Assembly (NCBI RefSeq): GCF_001889525.1 | Contig: NZ_CP018192.1 | Coordinates: forward strand, 2,384,501-2,448,500 | DNA: 64,000 bases | DNA from: Granulibacter bethesdensis | GTDB lineage: Bacteria > Pseudomonadota > Alphaproteobacteria > Acetobacterales > Acetobacteraceae | Direction of reading: 5' to 3' | Shown: piece by piece, positions 39,063-48,413 of the stretch | How the letters are laid out: every line of letters starts with the position of its first letter | Numbering within the stretch: the stretch's first letter is position 1 | The notes under the pieces: generated by a model | What the model saw: only the letters and a program-made list of their open reading frames with translations | Told to the model about the DNA's origin: nothing | Database searches by the model: none | Program-made: the position numbers and the translations under genes

Positions 39063-39899
39063 CTATCGCTTCATCAGTACCGGAATACGCGCATGTTCCA
39101 TCACATGCCGCGTCACCCCCCCCAAAATCATCTGTCTCAGGCGAGAATGGGAATAAGCCCCCATCGCCAGCAGATCGCAGGAAAAATCCTCTGCCGCCTG
39201 TAACAACCCGGCTCCGACACTCCCATCGAGCGGGTTGAAATGGGCAATATCCGCTCGAATACCGTGACAGCCGAGGTAATCCGCCAATTCCTCCGCCGCC
39301 GGTCCCTGACGGTAATAGGAATCAGCCGTCAGAATACAGACTGCCTCTGCCTTCTGCGCCCATGACAGAACGGCCCGTACAGCCGACGCACTTTCGACCG
39401 TGCCGTTCCAGGCAATGCAGACCCGGTTGCCGAGCGTATCCCCCGGCTGATCCGGCGCCATCAGCAAAGGGCGTCCTCCGTCAAAAAGCACCGCGTGCAG
39501 CGCCTCGGTCGAGGACAGATCATCGTCCCCGGACGGGCGGGCAATGACGGTGAGATCGGCCACACGGGCCTGCCATGCCACGATGTCCTCCTCCTGCCCT
39601 GTCCTTTCCTCCAGCCGGATGGAGACGGGGGGGTGCCGGTCACGGGTGACGGCATCAATCATCGCCTGAATGGCCACGCCCCGCTCCCGTGCTTCTGTCT
39701 CCACCGCCTCGATCATGTCTTGTACCATCGCACCGGACAGACCTTCTGCAGCCAGCGGTGCTATGTCACTGCTATCGGTACGGATGTGAACGGCCAGAAT
39801 TTGGGCCTCCCATCTGGCAGCGGCCTGTATCGCGACCGCCAGTGCGGATCGGCCACGGCTCGGGCAACGGAGCGGTAATAAAAGCTTGCGAATAGTCAT
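39063..39899 (-). CDS. Universal stress protein family, tandem UspA domains
   Basis: A 278-residue cytosolic protein containing two Usp-like halves. The N-terminal half is degenerate (ALAVAIQAAARWEAQILAVH). The C-terminal half carries the ATP-binding-type loop GAYSHSRLRQMILGGVTRHV and ends EHARIPVLMKR, typical of UspA. Such proteins accumulate under starvation or stress; the specific role is unknown. It is convergent with the methyltransferase (3-base gap). Confidence 0.9.
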   Translation of the reverse strand: MTIRKLLLPLRCPSRGRSALAVAIQAAARWEAQILAVHIRTDSSDIAPLAAEGLSGAMVQDMIEAVETEARERGVAIQAMIDAVTRDRHPPVSIRLEERTGQEEDIVAWQARVADLTVIARPSGDDDLSSTEALHAVLFDGGRPLLMAPDQPGDTLGNRVCIAWNGTVESASAVRAVLSWAQKAEAVCILTADSYYRQGPAAEELADYLGCHGIRADIAHFNPLDGSVGAGLLQAAEDFSCDLLAMGAYSHSRLRQMILGGVTRHVMEHARIPVLMKR

Positions 39900-39952
39900 A
39901 GCAGCTTCCTTTTCCGATGATCATCACCCTGTTCCGCCTTGTGGGGATCTGT

Positions 39953-40279
39953 CTACGCCCGATCCTCCGGCGTTACCGGCCTTATCGAGAGAACCTGATC
40001 GGTCTTGATCGCGCCATATAAATGCGGGAAAGGCGGCTGATTCGGCTCCGATACCTCCCAGCGCAACGGTGCGGACAGGTCATCAGCCGACAGAAACAAC
40101 AGCAGCAGACCGTCCTGATCAGGGTAATGAAGCCTCAGCACGAAAGAGAGTTGCTCCGGAGTACAGAGATGGATGAATCCCTCCCGCTCCAGACCCGGCG
40201 GCGCATAGCAACCCTCCTTTAAAGCATTCTGCCAGTCTTCCGGACTGATGATGTGCAGCAATGCCGGGGTTGTGCTCAT
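39953..40279 (-). CDS. DUF952 family protein
   Basis: A 108-residue protein. LLHIISPEDWQNALKEGCYA, EGFIHLCTPEQLSFVL and PFPHLYGAIKTDQVLSI match the DUF952 (glutathione-transferase-like fold name only) family of unknown function. I chose ATG 40279, with AGGAGGG upstream. The start lies one base after the aminopeptidase stop, so the two genes are co-transcribed. Confidence 0.87.
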   Translation of the reverse strand: MSTTPALLHIISPEDWQNALKEGCYAPPGLEREGFIHLCTPEQLSFVLRLHYPDQDGLLLLFLSADDLSAPLRWEVSEPNQPPFPHLYGAIKTDQVLSIRPVTPEDRA

Positions 40280-40280
40280 C

Positions 40281-42083
40281 TCAGCCCTCCTTCGAAAGGG
40301 GTGCACAGGCGGCTTCCAGCCATGCCTGCTCCGACGCGGGCAGCAGCGGGCCGATCTCTGCCAGGACGCGGGCGTGATAGGTATCGAGCCAGACCCTTTC
40401 AGCCTCTGTCAGTAAACCAGGCTCAATCAGGGTGCGATCAAACGGGGCCAGGGTCAAAGTCTCGAAGCCGAGAAAAGGACGGGCGGTATCCAGCATGTCC
40501 CTTTCCTGCACCAGCAGCAGATTCTCCAGCCGGATGCCGTATTCGCCAGGCTGATAATAACCCGGCTCGTCGGACAGGATCATACCCGGACACAGCGCAA
40601 CAGGACGGCCCGCGCGGGAGAGAGAGGCAGGTCCCTCATGCACCGACAGATAGCTGCCGACGCCATGACCGGTGCCGTGATCGTAATCAAGCCCCACATC
40701 CCACAAGGACCGGCGCGCCATCGCATCGATATGCGGTCCGGCCACCCCTTGCGGAAATTGCAGCGTCGCCACGGCGATATGCCCTTTGAGAACCCTTGTA
40801 AAACGGTCCCGCAACAGCGCAGGCGGTGCATCCGGTCCGGTCCAGATCGTGCGGGTCACATCCGTGGTGCCATCCAGATACTGGCCGCCGGAGTCGATCA
40901 GATAGACTTCGTTCGATCGCAAAGGCCGGTCTGTTTCCACCGTGACGCGGTAATGGATCACCGCGCCATGCTCTCCGGCACCAGAGATGGCAGGAAAGCT
41001 TTCTCCCCTGAACTCATCAGCCTGCTGCCGGAACGACAGCAGACGGGCAGCGGCGCTGGCCTCGGTTTCTCCCTCCCGCAGCGGATTCAGGCTGTACAGA
41101 AAACGGCACAGAGCCACGGCATCGCGCCGGTGGGCATGTCTGGCCCCCGCCTGCTCCACCGCGTTCTTGCAGGCGCGCGGCAGAGCGCAGGGATCAGCCC
41201 CGGGACTCAATACGGCCCCTGCCTGCCGCAGCACCTGTGCAAACCAGACCGGAGCCGTGGCCGGGTCGAGCCGCACGGTTTTTCCCTCCAGCGCCTGCAA
41301 GGCTGCTGCCAGCTCCGTCCGGGGCTGCAGGGTTATGTCAGCGCCAAGCCATTGCGCCGTGGCAGCGGGGATTTTCTCCGGGGCCATGAACAGCGCCACC
41401 TTGCCATCCGCGAACAGAACCGCAAATCCCAGCGCATAGGGCGTGAAAGGCACATCCTGCCCGCGAATATTCAACAGCCATGCCAGAGAAGCAGGGTCCG
41501 TCAGCACCACCGCATCCTCGCCGGCCTCGACCAGGACATCCCCGATCTCCGTCCGTCGGGACGCGGAATCCTGCCCTGCCCTCTCCAGCGGATGAGGCAC
41601 GGCCGCAGCCAGAGGCGGCGCTGGCCGGTCAGGCCACACCGCATCGACCGGATTGGCGGCAACCGGCACCATGTCCAGCCCCGCTGCAGTAAAGCGACCC
41701 AGCCCATCCTCGCTGGTTAGCAGCGGATCATAGCCGATCCGCGCCCCTTTCCCTGCGGCGTTTGCCAACCAGAGCGGAGGAGGTGTCTCGATGATATGGC
41801 ATTGCTCCCAAAGAGAGGAATCCGTTTCCTGAGCGGCCTGAAGCGTATAACGCCCATCCGTGAACAGGGCCGCACGCTGGCGCAACACCACTGCAAGACC
41901 AGCACTCCCCGTGAACCCGGTCAGGAAGGCCAAACGCTCCGCACAGGGCGGAACGTATTCGCCCAGATGCTCATCAGCGCGCGGAATAATGAACCCTTCC
42001 AGTCCCTGTCCCGTGATCACCGTCCTGAAGGCCGCGAGACGTGCCGCTGCCTGAGCATTCCGTCCCGTCTCCACCGTTGCCAT
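40281..42083 (-). CDS. Xaa-Pro aminopeptidase (M24B, three-domain)
   Basis: A 600-residue metallopeptidase that releases an N-terminal residue next to proline. Two creatinase-like N-terminal domains (residues ~15-290) precede the pita-bread catalytic domain with LIDSGGQYLDGTTDVTRT, DYDHGTGHGVGSYLSVHEGP and SDEPGYYQPGEYGIRLENL, which supply the Asp/Asp/His/Glu/Glu metal ligands. The size and C-terminal extension resemble the eukaryotic XPNPEP1-like form rather than short bacterial PepP. Confidence 0.93.
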   Translation of the reverse strand: MATVETGRNAQAAARLAAFRTVITGQGLEGFIIPRADEHLGEYVPPCAERLAFLTGFTGSAGLAVVLRQRAALFTDGRYTLQAAQETDSSLWEQCHIIETPPPLWLANAAGKGARIGYDPLLTSEDGLGRFTAAGLDMVPVAANPVDAVWPDRPAPPLAAAVPHPLERAGQDSASRRTEIGDVLVEAGEDAVVLTDPASLAWLLNIRGQDVPFTPYALGFAVLFADGKVALFMAPEKIPAATAQWLGADITLQPRTELAAALQALEGKTVRLDPATAPVWFAQVLRQAGAVLSPGADPCALPRACKNAVEQAGARHAHRRDAVALCRFLYSLNPLREGETEASAAARLLSFRQQADEFRGESFPAISGAGEHGAVIHYRVTVETDRPLRSNEVYLIDSGGQYLDGTTDVTRTIWTGPDAPPALLRDRFTRVLKGHIAVATLQFPQGVAGPHIDAMARRSLWDVGLDYDHGTGHGVGSYLSVHEGPASLSRAGRPVALCPGMILSDEPGYYQPGEYGIRLENLLLVQERDMLDTARPFLGFETLTLAPFDRTLIEPGLLTEAERVWLDTYHARVLAEIGPLLPASEQAWLEAACAPLSKEG

Positions 42084-42170
42084 CCTGCCGCCCTTATCTC
42101 TTTTTGCACTGCAACATATGCATGCCTGTCTTTTACTCTTTACTCGCCGCTTTTAGAGGCAAATAGATCA

Positions 42171-42176
42171 TATAAT
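42171..42176 (+). promoter_or_regulatory. Possible -10 element for the DUF1127-like gene
   Basis: A perfect TATAAT stands 69 bases before the ATG in an A+T-rich stretch. No good -35 box is visible at the right distance. A short GAGGC/GCCTC stem lies in the implied leader. Confidence 0.35.
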
Positions 42177-42244
42177 CACCACAAGGACGCTGCCTTCCGA
42201 ATCAATGCCAAGGAGGCCCGGCAGTGCCTCAGGGAACCGATCAC

Positions 42245-42481
42245 ATGACCACCACGACCTTCAATCAGGGTTTGCTTTCCTCCCGCAGCCTGCCCGCACA
42301 AATCGTTGCCGTCCATGGCTCCGTGCGCCAGCAGTTGAAGGCTGTTCACCAGCGCCTGCAGAACGAGCGCGCCCGGCGTTGTACAGCCCGCATTCTGGCA
42401 GCCCGCACGGATCAGGAACTGGACGATCTGGGTCTGCATCGTGGTCAGCTGCGCATCGAGCGCACCGGTCTGTTCGACTGA
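42245..42481 (+). CDS. DUF1127-like small protein
   Basis: A 78-residue protein from ATG 42245. The C-terminal part, ILAARTDQELDDLGLHRGQL, fits the DUF1127 signature (a helix followed by L-x-D-[IL]-G-L-x-R). These small Arg-rich proteins are widespread in alphaproteobacteria; some affect phosphate or RNA metabolism, but none of that is shown here. It is divergent from the aminopeptidase and ends at a strong terminator. Confidence 0.65.
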   Translation: MTTTTFNQGLLSSRSLPAQIVAVHGSVRQQLKAVHQRLQNERARRCTARILAARTDQELDDLGLHRGQLRIERTGLFD

Positions 42482-42513
42482 TTCCTTCCGCCGACCTGAT
42501 CGGATAGAAATGG

Positions 42514-42542
42514 GCGCGATCCTTTCGGGATCGCGCTTTTTT
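42514..42542 (+). terminator. Intrinsic terminator after the DUF1127-like gene
   Basis: Stem GCGCGATCC (42514-42522) with GGATCGCGC (42528-42536), loop TTTCG, then six Ts. It overlaps the last codon region of the convergent rsmA gene. Confidence 0.9.
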
Positions 42543-43401
42543 ATTGGTCGCCGCCGAGGCTGGTGCGTGCCAGACGGTCAAATTCCTCGATCGTCAAGGT
42601 CTCCGCCCGACGATCACCGGCAATGCCCGCACGGGACAGCAACCCTTCGCCCCCCAGTGATTTGAGGGCACCGCGCAGCATTTTGCGCCGCTGACCGAAT
42701 GCAGCCGCCGTGACCCGCTCCATCGCCGTGAACAAAGCCGGGGATGGTTGTTCCTCACGCGGCCACAGCGCTGCCACAGCGGAATACACTTTCGGAGGCG
42801 GATGAAAGGCTCCGGGCGGCACCGACATCAGCATTTCCACCCGGCAGGTCCACTGGGCCAACACCCCCAGACGACCGTAAGCATCGCTGCCCGGTGCAGC
42901 ACAGATTCGTTCCGCCACTTCCTGCTGGAACATCAGGGTCATGCTCTCGAACAGCGCCGCCTGACGCAACCAGCCAACCAGAAGGGGCGTGCCGACATTG
43001 TAAGGCAGGTTGGCGACAATACGTCTCGGCCCCGTGGTCAGCGTGCCAAGATCGACCCGCATCGCATCCGCTTCCAGCACCGTCAGACGATCCGGATAGA
43101 AACCGGCAAGCTCCTCCAGCGCCGGGATTGCCCGATGATCGAGTTCAATCGCCACCACCCGCTCTGCCGCGGTCTCAAGCAAGGCACGGGTCAGGCCGCC
43201 CGGCCCCGGCCCGATCTCGATCGCTGTACGGCCCTGCATCGGGCCGGCTTCCCGCACGATTCGCGCCATCAGATGCGGATCGAGCAGAAAATGCTGACCC
43301 AACGCCTTGCGCGCTTCCAGCCCATGGCGGGCAATAACGTCGCGTAAGGGCGGAAGCGCCGGAGGGGAGGCAGGCACTGTCCCGACAGCCGCCTCAGTCA
43401 T
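42541..43401 (-). CDS. rsmA: 16S rRNA dimethyladenosine transferase RsmA/KsgA
   Basis: A 286-residue enzyme that dimethylates A1518 and A1519 of 16S rRNA. Signatures: KALGQHFLLDPHL, AIEIGPGPGGLTRAL (SAM motif I), VVAIELDHRAI and the catalytic NLPYNVG. The ATG at 43401 lies inside the surA 3' end (8-base overlap). pdxA, often found between surA and rsmA, is absent here. Confidence 0.97.
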   Translation of the reverse strand: MTEAAVGTVPASPPALPPLRDVIARHGLEARKALGQHFLLDPHLMARIVREAGPMQGRTAIEIGPGPGGLTRALLETAAERVVAIELDHRAIPALEELAGFYPDRLTVLEADAMRVDLGTLTTGPRRIVANLPYNVGTPLLVGWLRQAALFESMTLMFQQEVAERICAAPGSDAYGRLGVLAQWTCRVEMLMSVPPGAFHPPPKVYSAVAALWPREEQPSPALFTAMERVTAAAFGQRRKMLRGALKSLGGEGLLSRAGIAGDRRAETLTIEEFDRLARTSLGGDQ

Positions 43402-44725
43402 GGCCCCGCATATCGATCAGGGCGCGACGGCGCAGCTCACGCTGAAGCTGACGGCTAGCGGTTTCAACACGTTCGCCCAGAATCTGATTGGAAATATCTT
43501 CCTTGGCCGGCAGACCGAAATTCTTCTGGGTCCGGCTGCACACCATCATGATGGCAATACCGTCCTGAGAGACGATCGGCTGGCTCGGCTGACCCACCGG
43601 CAGCGAAGCCAGAAGGGCACGAAACTGCGGCGGATTAATGCTTTCCAGACGCAGCTCACCGGGATCGGAGGGCCGCGATCCTCCCATCGCCTTGCTGGCG
43701 GCCTCGACTGCGGCACAATCATGCATACCGGCGGCAGCGGCCTTCGCATGCTCCAGCGTTTTCCGCTGCTGATCGGTGGGCGCTGCCGGATTGAGCGGGG
43801 TCGTAAACGGATAGAAAACCTGTCGGATCGATAAGGCAGTCCCCTGATCATTACCGATGATCCGCTTGCCGCGCAGGGCCACGATCTCGATCCCCCCCGC
43901 CACATCGATCGGGTTGCTGATCGCCCCGGGAGGCATTTCCTTCAGCACCGACACAACCTGCGGATCAAGCTGATTGGGCTGCACCCATCCCAGATCACCG
44001 CCTTCAAGCGCGGTCTGACTCTGGCTGAACTGGGCGGCGACAACGGGAAAAGGCGCTCCGCTGCGTAGCTGCTGGATGACCGTATCGGCAAAATCATGGG
44101 CCGCCTGCGCACGGGAGGGATCATCAACGGGGATGAAAATTTCCGAAACGCGATATTCCGTCTGGCCTTTCTGGGATGCCAGCAGTTCTTCCTCGTCCTG
44201 GATTTCCTTGTCACTGATCCTGACACGCTCCCCCAGCTGCTGACGCAGCACACGGGTCCAGCCCAGCTGAACACGAATCTGGTCGATCAGCGTACGCATG
44301 CTGACCCCATCCGCAGCCAGTTTGTGGCGCAGCGCATCCGGCTGCATGCCGTTCCGCTGCTCCATCCCCTGAATGGAGTGGGCAATATCGCTGTCGGTAA
44401 TAACGATACCGCGACGCTGGATTTCCTGGAGCCGCAATTTCTCGTCCACCAACTGGCGCAGGACCTGCGGAGTCAGACGATCCAGCACCTCCTTTGACAT
44501 TGGCAGGCCTGTGGACATGGCAAACAGCCGCCGACGCGCATCCACATCGCCCTTGCTGATGACATCGCCATTCACGACCGCGACGATACTGGTCTCATCA
44601 GGCGAAGAAGCCGGTGCCTTTGCCTTGCCAGTGGCACTCTCCCCATGGGATGCAGCCAAGGCCGGATGGGCGGAAAACAATGCCATACCGACAAGAAAAA
44701 GGGCGCGGAAACGGTCAACAGCCAT
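43394..44725 (-). CDS. surA: Periplasmic chaperone/peptidyl-prolyl isomerase SurA
   Basis: A 443-residue periplasmic chaperone for outer-membrane proteins. ATG 44725 gives a clean signal peptide (FRALFLVGMALFSAHPALAA). The N-terminal chaperone domain (VAVVNGDVISKGDVDARR, QLVDEKLRLQEIQRRGI) is followed by one clear parvulin domain (YRVSEIFIPVDDPS to GGDLGWVQPNQL) and a divergent second one. It sits between lptD, one of its main clients in E. coli, and rsmA. Confidence 0.93.
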   Translation of the reverse strand: MAVDRFRALFLVGMALFSAHPALAASHGESATGKAKAPASSPDETSIVAVVNGDVISKGDVDARRRLFAMSTGLPMSKEVLDRLTPQVLRQLVDEKLRLQEIQRRGIVITDSDIAHSIQGMEQRNGMQPDALRHKLAADGVSMRTLIDQIRVQLGWTRVLRQQLGERVRISDKEIQDEEELLASQKGQTEYRVSEIFIPVDDPSRAQAAHDFADTVIQQLRSGAPFPVVAAQFSQSQTALEGGDLGWVQPNQLDPQVVSVLKEMPPGAISNPIDVAGGIEIVALRGKRIIGNDQGTALSIRQVFYPFTTPLNPAAPTDQQRKTLEHAKAAAAGMHDCAAVEAASKAMGGSRPSDPGELRLESINPPQFRALLASLPVGQPSQPIVSQDGIAIMMVCSRTQKNFGLPAKEDISNQILGERVETASRQLQRELRRRALIDMRGHD

Positions 44726-44780
44726 GAGGGTAAGCGTCCTGTCCTGATCCTGATATCTCTGATAGCCAGCAGCAGCCCGC

Positions 44781-47261
44781 TTAGAAAGCCCGGAAGCCAA
44801 ACGATCCCAGCGTTTTAAACGTCAGAGAGAACATGATGGTCTCGTTCCCGGTATCGTTCAGGATCGAGGTATAGCGTTTGTACAAACGCATCGCCAAAAT
44901 GAAGCACTCATTCTCGTAAGCAATGTCGCCACCCAGCGCCACCATCTGCTCGGCTTCCAGATTGCGACGCGCATAGGCGCTGAAGCGCCAGTGCTCATAA
45001 TGCGTCGACAGGCCGAGCATGGCTTCGTTACGCGGTGTCGTGACCAGCTGATAGACGGGCGTAGAGGCAGGCAGCACCGTACCGGGCGCATAGGTCAGAT
45101 CGTAAAAATTATTCTCGGCCGTATACAGATATCCCACACTGGCGCGCAGCCATGATGGTCCAAAGGATGCCACGGCCTCCCCGTAATGGATCCGACCGCT
45201 CTTGTGATCGAAACGGCCCCGTGTGGTCAGATCATATCCGATGCCGCTCAGGCTGACCCGCCCGACAATATCCGAGGCACGGTCGGACAGACCCAGCCCC
45301 GGCATGAATGTATCATCCCGATGGGTCCGATAGGACTGGCCAACCAACCCATCCAGCATGGTGGTCTTGTATTTCCAGGAGGCATGAAGACCGACATTGG
45401 CGCGGATGCCGCCTTCCATACGGTCAAGGCCATTGAAACGATTGAGCGAAAACAGATTGGCATCTGTAAACTGCGTCACCAGACTGTCTTCATTAGGGAA
45501 ATAGCGATACCCGCCTCCCCCTGTATTGGGGGCGACGATCAGCTGGGCGATCGGCTCGACCACCTGTGTGCCCCACTGTCCCGCACTGCGGGCCAATGGA
45601 AGCCTGACCTCGACCGCCGCCTGTGGCAGAGCACGCGCATCGGTTGTGCTGGTATAGGGTGCATAGACCGGCTGCTGGTTCAGCCCCGTCGCATTATAGG
45701 CGACCGTATCGCCATGCAGCGTGAATTTCCACAGATCGCCGAAGCGCCCGATGGCAGGCCGGTCCCAGTTGAGGCTGAGCGAAGCTCTCTGATCCGAAAC
45801 GCCCTGCTCGCGCAGGACACTGAAATCATCGGTCCTGAGCGAAAAATGTCCTCCCAGTGAATCCGGCTGCCCCGCATATTCATAGATATAATGCGGCAGG
45901 ACGTAAGGAACCGTCGAATTGGCGAAGGAGCCACTGATCCCCTGATAGGACATCGCATTCAGGCGAGTATAGGAACCCTGACCGAAGCCCTCCAGATAGA
46001 TATTGTTCGACAGGACGTTCGTGCCGACGCCGGAAATATGATAATCGCGCAGATAGGCAGCCGAGGTCGCATTGTTCAGATTGAAGCCGTAACGCCATGT
46101 ATCGTCATAGACGAATTCGCCCTTCGCGAAGATCAATCCCTGAAAACCGGGTCGGATCGGGTCGTAATAGGCGTTACTGTCGGTGCGGCTGGACGACGCC
46201 ACATAGGCGGCCGCCACATTGATCTGCATGTCCCCGCTATTGAACTTCTTCCGGTAATAGGCCTGCAATTGCGGTCCGGTCTGCGAGGGCAGGGTCGCGG
46301 TCAGAGTGACATCGGATGAGTCGTCGATCACCAGATAGTACGGAACCCTGGCAAAAACACCCAGATAGCCGGACTGGCCAATCCCGGGCACCATGAAGCC
46401 GCTCTTGCGCCTCACCGAAGGATCAGGATGCGACATGTAAGGGAGGTACAGCACCGGAATGCCGTAAATCTCCATCACCGCATCCTGATATTCGATTTTT
46501 TTCTCCTCCAGATCCTGTGTGCCGGTAAAGGCGCGGATCTGCCAGAAAGGCGGCTTTTTCGGGTCGTCCAGACACAGGTTACAGGTCGTGTAGAGCACCC
46601 GACTCATGTCATTGACCTTGCCATCGGTACGACGCATGCCGTTGGCAACCAAACGACCATTGAATTTCAGCAGGGCGCGCATGTTTTTCATTACGCCGTC
46701 TTTCATGCCCTGGCTGAGTTCGGCGTAATCGCTGAACAGAACCTCGCCATCCGGCTCCAGCAGCACCACATTGCCAGATGCGGCGGCAACATTGGTGTTA
46801 CGATCATACGTGACCTTGTCGGCGCGCAGTACATGGTCGCCCTGCCACGCTTCTACATGCCCCTCCGCACTGACCAGCGAGCCATCACGGTCATATGTCA
46901 GATGATCGGCGGTGAAGGTGACCGGCGTCTGGCCACTGACCGTAGAGCCTTTGTTGTGTGGTGAGGGGGCCGCCACGGGCGGAGGGGCGGAGGCTCCGTT
47001 CGGATCGCTGCCCACCATGGCAGGCTCCAGCGCCGAGGAACCGCTGGCACCGGGGGAGGATGTCTGGTTGAACTGATTGAACAGGCTGTCATTCGCCTGC
47101 AGGGAACTGACCTGGGCAAAGGCCGAAGCCCCTCCGGCCAGCATGCACACTGACATCACACCCAGAAACAATGATAGGTGGTGATCATGAACAGAAGCCG
47201 TCAGCCCTTGCAGGACCAACCGCGTCTTCATTCTTCCGATACCGTTTCGTTTCATGTGCAT
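44781..47261 (-). CDS. lptD: LPS-assembly outer-membrane protein LptD
   Basis: An 826-residue outer-membrane protein that inserts LPS into the outer leaflet with LptE. A signal peptide (SLFLGVMSVCMLAGGASAFA) and a low-complexity stretch are followed by the OstA/LptA-like beta-jellyroll (FTADHLTYDRDGSLVSAEGH, ~115-240) and a 26-strand barrel ending in an aromatic residue (GFRAF). Cysteines in TTCNLCLDD and NECF could form the disulfides known in LptD. Several starts are possible (47261, 47255, 47231). It lies 39 bases downstream of lptG. Confidence 0.93.
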   Translation of the reverse strand: MHMKRNGIGRMKTRLVLQGLTASVHDHHLSLFLGVMSVCMLAGGASAFAQVSSLQANDSLFNQFNQTSSPGASGSSALEPAMVGSDPNGASAPPPVAAPSPHNKGSTVSGQTPVTFTADHLTYDRDGSLVSAEGHVEAWQGDHVLRADKVTYDRNTNVAAASGNVVLLEPDGEVLFSDYAELSQGMKDGVMKNMRALLKFNGRLVANGMRRTDGKVNDMSRVLYTTCNLCLDDPKKPPFWQIRAFTGTQDLEEKKIEYQDAVMEIYGIPVLYLPYMSHPDPSVRRKSGFMVPGIGQSGYLGVFARVPYYLVIDDSSDVTLTATLPSQTGPQLQAYYRKKFNSGDMQINVAAAYVASSSRTDSNAYYDPIRPGFQGLIFAKGEFVYDDTWRYGFNLNNATSAAYLRDYHISGVGTNVLSNNIYLEGFGQGSYTRLNAMSYQGISGSFANSTVPYVLPHYIYEYAGQPDSLGGHFSLRTDDFSVLREQGVSDQRASLSLNWDRPAIGRFGDLWKFTLHGDTVAYNATGLNQQPVYAPYTSTTDARALPQAAVEVRLPLARSAGQWGTQVVEPIAQLIVAPNTGGGGYRYFPNEDSLVTQFTDANLFSLNRFNGLDRMEGGIRANVGLHASWKYKTTMLDGLVGQSYRTHRDDTFMPGLGLSDRASDIVGRVSLSGIGYDLTTRGRFDHKSGRIHYGEAVASFGPSWLRASVGYLYTAENNFYDLTYAPGTVLPASTPVYQLVTTPRNEAMLGLSTHYEHWRFSAYARRNLEAEQMVALGGDIAYENECFILAMRLYKRYTSILNDTGNETIMFSLTFKTLGSFGFRAF

Positions 47262-47300
47262 GCGTGTCCTTAGCCTGTCCGCGCACGATCTGTCAGCATA

Positions 47301-48413
47301 TCAGCCGTCTTCCAGATGCAGCAGCAGCGCCACTGCCAGCATCAACCCGGCGACTGAAGGCGCCCATGCCGCCAGCACCACTGGCACAGTGCCGGACTGT
47401 CCGAATTCCTCTGCCACTTTGGAGATGACGAACAGACAAAATCCGGCCGCCACGCCACTGCCAATCATTCTGGCCACCCCGCCCCGACGGGAAGGTCGCA
47501 TGGAAAACCCCGCCGCCACCAGCGCCATGGTGGCACATAACAAAGGAAGGGCCAGCAGAGACTGAAAGCGCAGACGATGCCGCAACGATGAAAACCCCGA
47601 CCGGTCCAGCAGACGGATGAAATCCGGCAGGCTCCAGAATGACAGCGTATCGGGGGAGGCAAAGCTTTCCTGAATACGCCGCACGGTCAGATCGGTCGGG
47701 ATCTCCACAGTATGCGGCGGGTCCGGCAGATGGCTGGGACGCAAGACTCTGGCATTGTCCAAAACCCATTGGCCGGAGACTAGTCTGGCTGTTGCCGCCT
47801 CGATCCTCTGGACCAGGCGATCCTCAGAATCCAGCCGGAAAACACTGATCGAAGAGGCTTGCAGACTGTTTTTATGCGCCGCCACCTGCATCGCATGGAT
47901 GATCGACACACCGTGCGGGTCCAGCCCCGGATCGGACTGACGCAGCCAGAGCTGGCCGCCCGCCAGCCGCATCGGGCCGCCACTGGTACGCAGATAGGTA
48001 TTGTCGAGCTGCTCTGCCCGCGACAGCATGACCGATGAGAGCGGACTGATCACCGTCATGGCCAGCACCCCCAGCAGGGCAGCGGCCCCGACCGGCAGCG
48101 CCAGAAACTGCCAGGCGGAGATGCCCGCAGCCCGGGCCACAACCAGTTCCGAGGAACGGGTGAGTCGCCAGAATGCACCAATCCCCCCCAACAAAACCGC
48201 GAACGGCAGGATGGTGATGCTCATCCATGGCAGCCGCAAGGCCGCGATGGTCGAAACGAGCCCAAATGAGACATCAGGCTTCGTGGCCGCCCGACGTAAC
48301 AATTCAATGAAATCGAACAACCCGACCAGCAGAGTAAGGGCAACGAGAACAACCAGCGCTGCGGCCAGAAAAACCCGGGTGATATAGGAAGAAAGGGTCA
48401 AGGCGCGGATCAT
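47301..48413 (-). CDS. lptG: LPS export ABC transporter permease LptG
   Basis: A 370-residue inner-membrane protein of the LptB2FG transporter, which extracts LPS from the inner membrane. It has three N-terminal helices, a periplasmic jellyroll domain (~130-270) and three C-terminal helices. The family pattern PFAVLLGGIGAFWRLTRSSE-LVVARAAGIS is clear. It is contiguous with lptF (the stop of lptF abuts the lptG start, no spacer). Confidence 0.93.
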   Translation of the reverse strand: MIRALTLSSYITRVFLAAALVVLVALTLLVGLFDFIELLRRAATKPDVSFGLVSTIAALRLPWMSITILPFAVLLGGIGAFWRLTRSSELVVARAAGISAWQFLALPVGAAALLGVLAMTVISPLSSVMLSRAEQLDNTYLRTSGGPMRLAGGQLWLRQSDPGLDPHGVSIIHAMQVAAHKNSLQASSISVFRLDSEDRLVQRIEAATARLVSGQWVLDNARVLRPSHLPDPPHTVEIPTDLTVRRIQESFASPDTLSFWSLPDFIRLLDRSGFSSLRHRLRFQSLLALPLLCATMALVAAGFSMRPSRRGGVARMIGSGVAAGFCLFVISKVAEEFGQSGTVPVVLAAWAPSVAGLMLAVALLLHLEDG